A stretch of DNA of 6,462 bases from assembly GCA_946549155.1 (NCBI GenBank), contig CAMNQN010000187.1:1-6462 (forward strand). The letters are read 5' to 3'. Both the position numbers and the translations under genes were made by a program. Every line of letters begins with the position of its first letter. Within the stretch, counting starts at the first letter, position 1. The notes under the pieces were generated by a model. It was not told the origin of the DNA, did no database searches, and saw nothing but the letters and a program-made list of their open reading frames with translations. The DNA comes from an uncultured Lachnospiraceae bacterium. GTDB lineage: Bacteria > Bacillota > Clostridia > Lachnospirales > Lachnospiraceae. Shown here piece after piece: positions 6,251 through 6,462 of this stretch.

Positions 6251-6462
6251 GAGGACGCAGGAAGAGGCGGGCGCGCAGGGCCGCAAGCATCTGGAAAATA
6301 ACTCCGGATACCAAGAAAATCTAAGATGCAGCCGGATGAAAATTTCGGGCACCGAGGCAGTTCGCCGGGAAATCCTGATGGATTTCCCAACTCAGTGCCT
6401 CTGAGCCGTCAGCCTTGAGGGCTGCCAGCTCTCCCGAAATTTTCGTCCGCCTCCATCTAAGA
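6251..6462 (+). repeat. Structured palindromic intergenic repeat (copy B, cut by the window end)
   Basis: This copy has the left arm (about 6251-6360), the centre (6361-6424) and the first part of the right arm (6431-6462). The own-arm pairing that can be checked (6320-6349 against 6434-6462 and just beyond) is mostly complementary around the shared AAAATTTCGGG/CCCGAAATTTT core. The centre holds three hairpins: a 9-bp stem 6367-6375/6380-6388, a 5-bp stem 6391-6395/6401-6405 and a 5-bp stem 6410-6414/6420-6424. Using copy A to supply the missing right arm, the whole element would be near 285 bp. Arm ORFs on either strand are not credible genes. The nature of the element is unknown to me. Confidence 0.8.

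Noticed and set aside
6196..6390. Minus-strand ORF sharing FPDACGPARPPLPA with the ORF at 32-328
   Set aside because: The shared peptide looked like a conserved small protein, but both ORFs read the same inverted repeat arm outward from the centre. The match is the arm identity itself; there is no ribosome binding site, and the flanks diverge.
1..6462. CRISPR array, defence system, prophage or tRNA/rRNA gene
   Set aside because: There are no regularly spaced short repeats, no cas, phage or transposase genes, and no tRNA cloverleaf or rRNA-like sequence. The five genes are housekeeping or transport types.

Overview
The window looks like a chromosomal segment from a low-to-mid GC Firmicute of class Clostridia, most likely Lachnospiraceae. 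This rests on gene content (a MepA-type MATE pump, a three-domain aminopeptidase P, a type III pantothenate kinase and an ECF S component), strong AGGAGG-type ribosome binding sites and protein style. I cannot name a genus.

Layout. Positions 1-381 hold no convincing gene. They contain the right half of a structured palindromic repeat, a degenerate piece of the same repeat, and a good sigma-A type promoter. A two-gene plus-strand operon follows: a MATE-family efflux transporter (382-1764) and, 4 nt later, a metallo-beta-lactamase-fold hydrolase (1769-2545). Three minus-strand genes converge on it. Read in the direction of transcription they are an ECF transporter S component (5929-5294), the type III pantothenate kinase coaX (5215-4451) and an Xaa-Pro aminopeptidase of the M24B family (4369-2579). 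The S-component gene has its own promoter and a roughly 210-nt leader with strong hairpin potential. A clear intrinsic terminator lies between it and coaX. From 6221 to the window end there is a 15-bp tandem duplication and then most of a second copy of the structured repeat.

How the genes may work together. The S component beside coaX suggests a pantothenate (vitamin B5) salvage unit: uptake by an ECF transporter using a shared energising module encoded elsewhere, then phosphorylation to 4'-phosphopantothenate, the first step of coenzyme A synthesis. The substrate assignment is inferred from the neighbour. The MATE pump and the hydrolase are almost certainly co-transcribed, but their shared purpose is unknown. 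The aminopeptidase is a housekeeping proline-peptide enzyme.

The least explained part is the repeat. Two same-orientation copies, about 92% identical over the 100 nt that can be compared, bracket the five genes. Each has a centre of three short hairpins set between long inverted arms. I do not recognise it as a named element.
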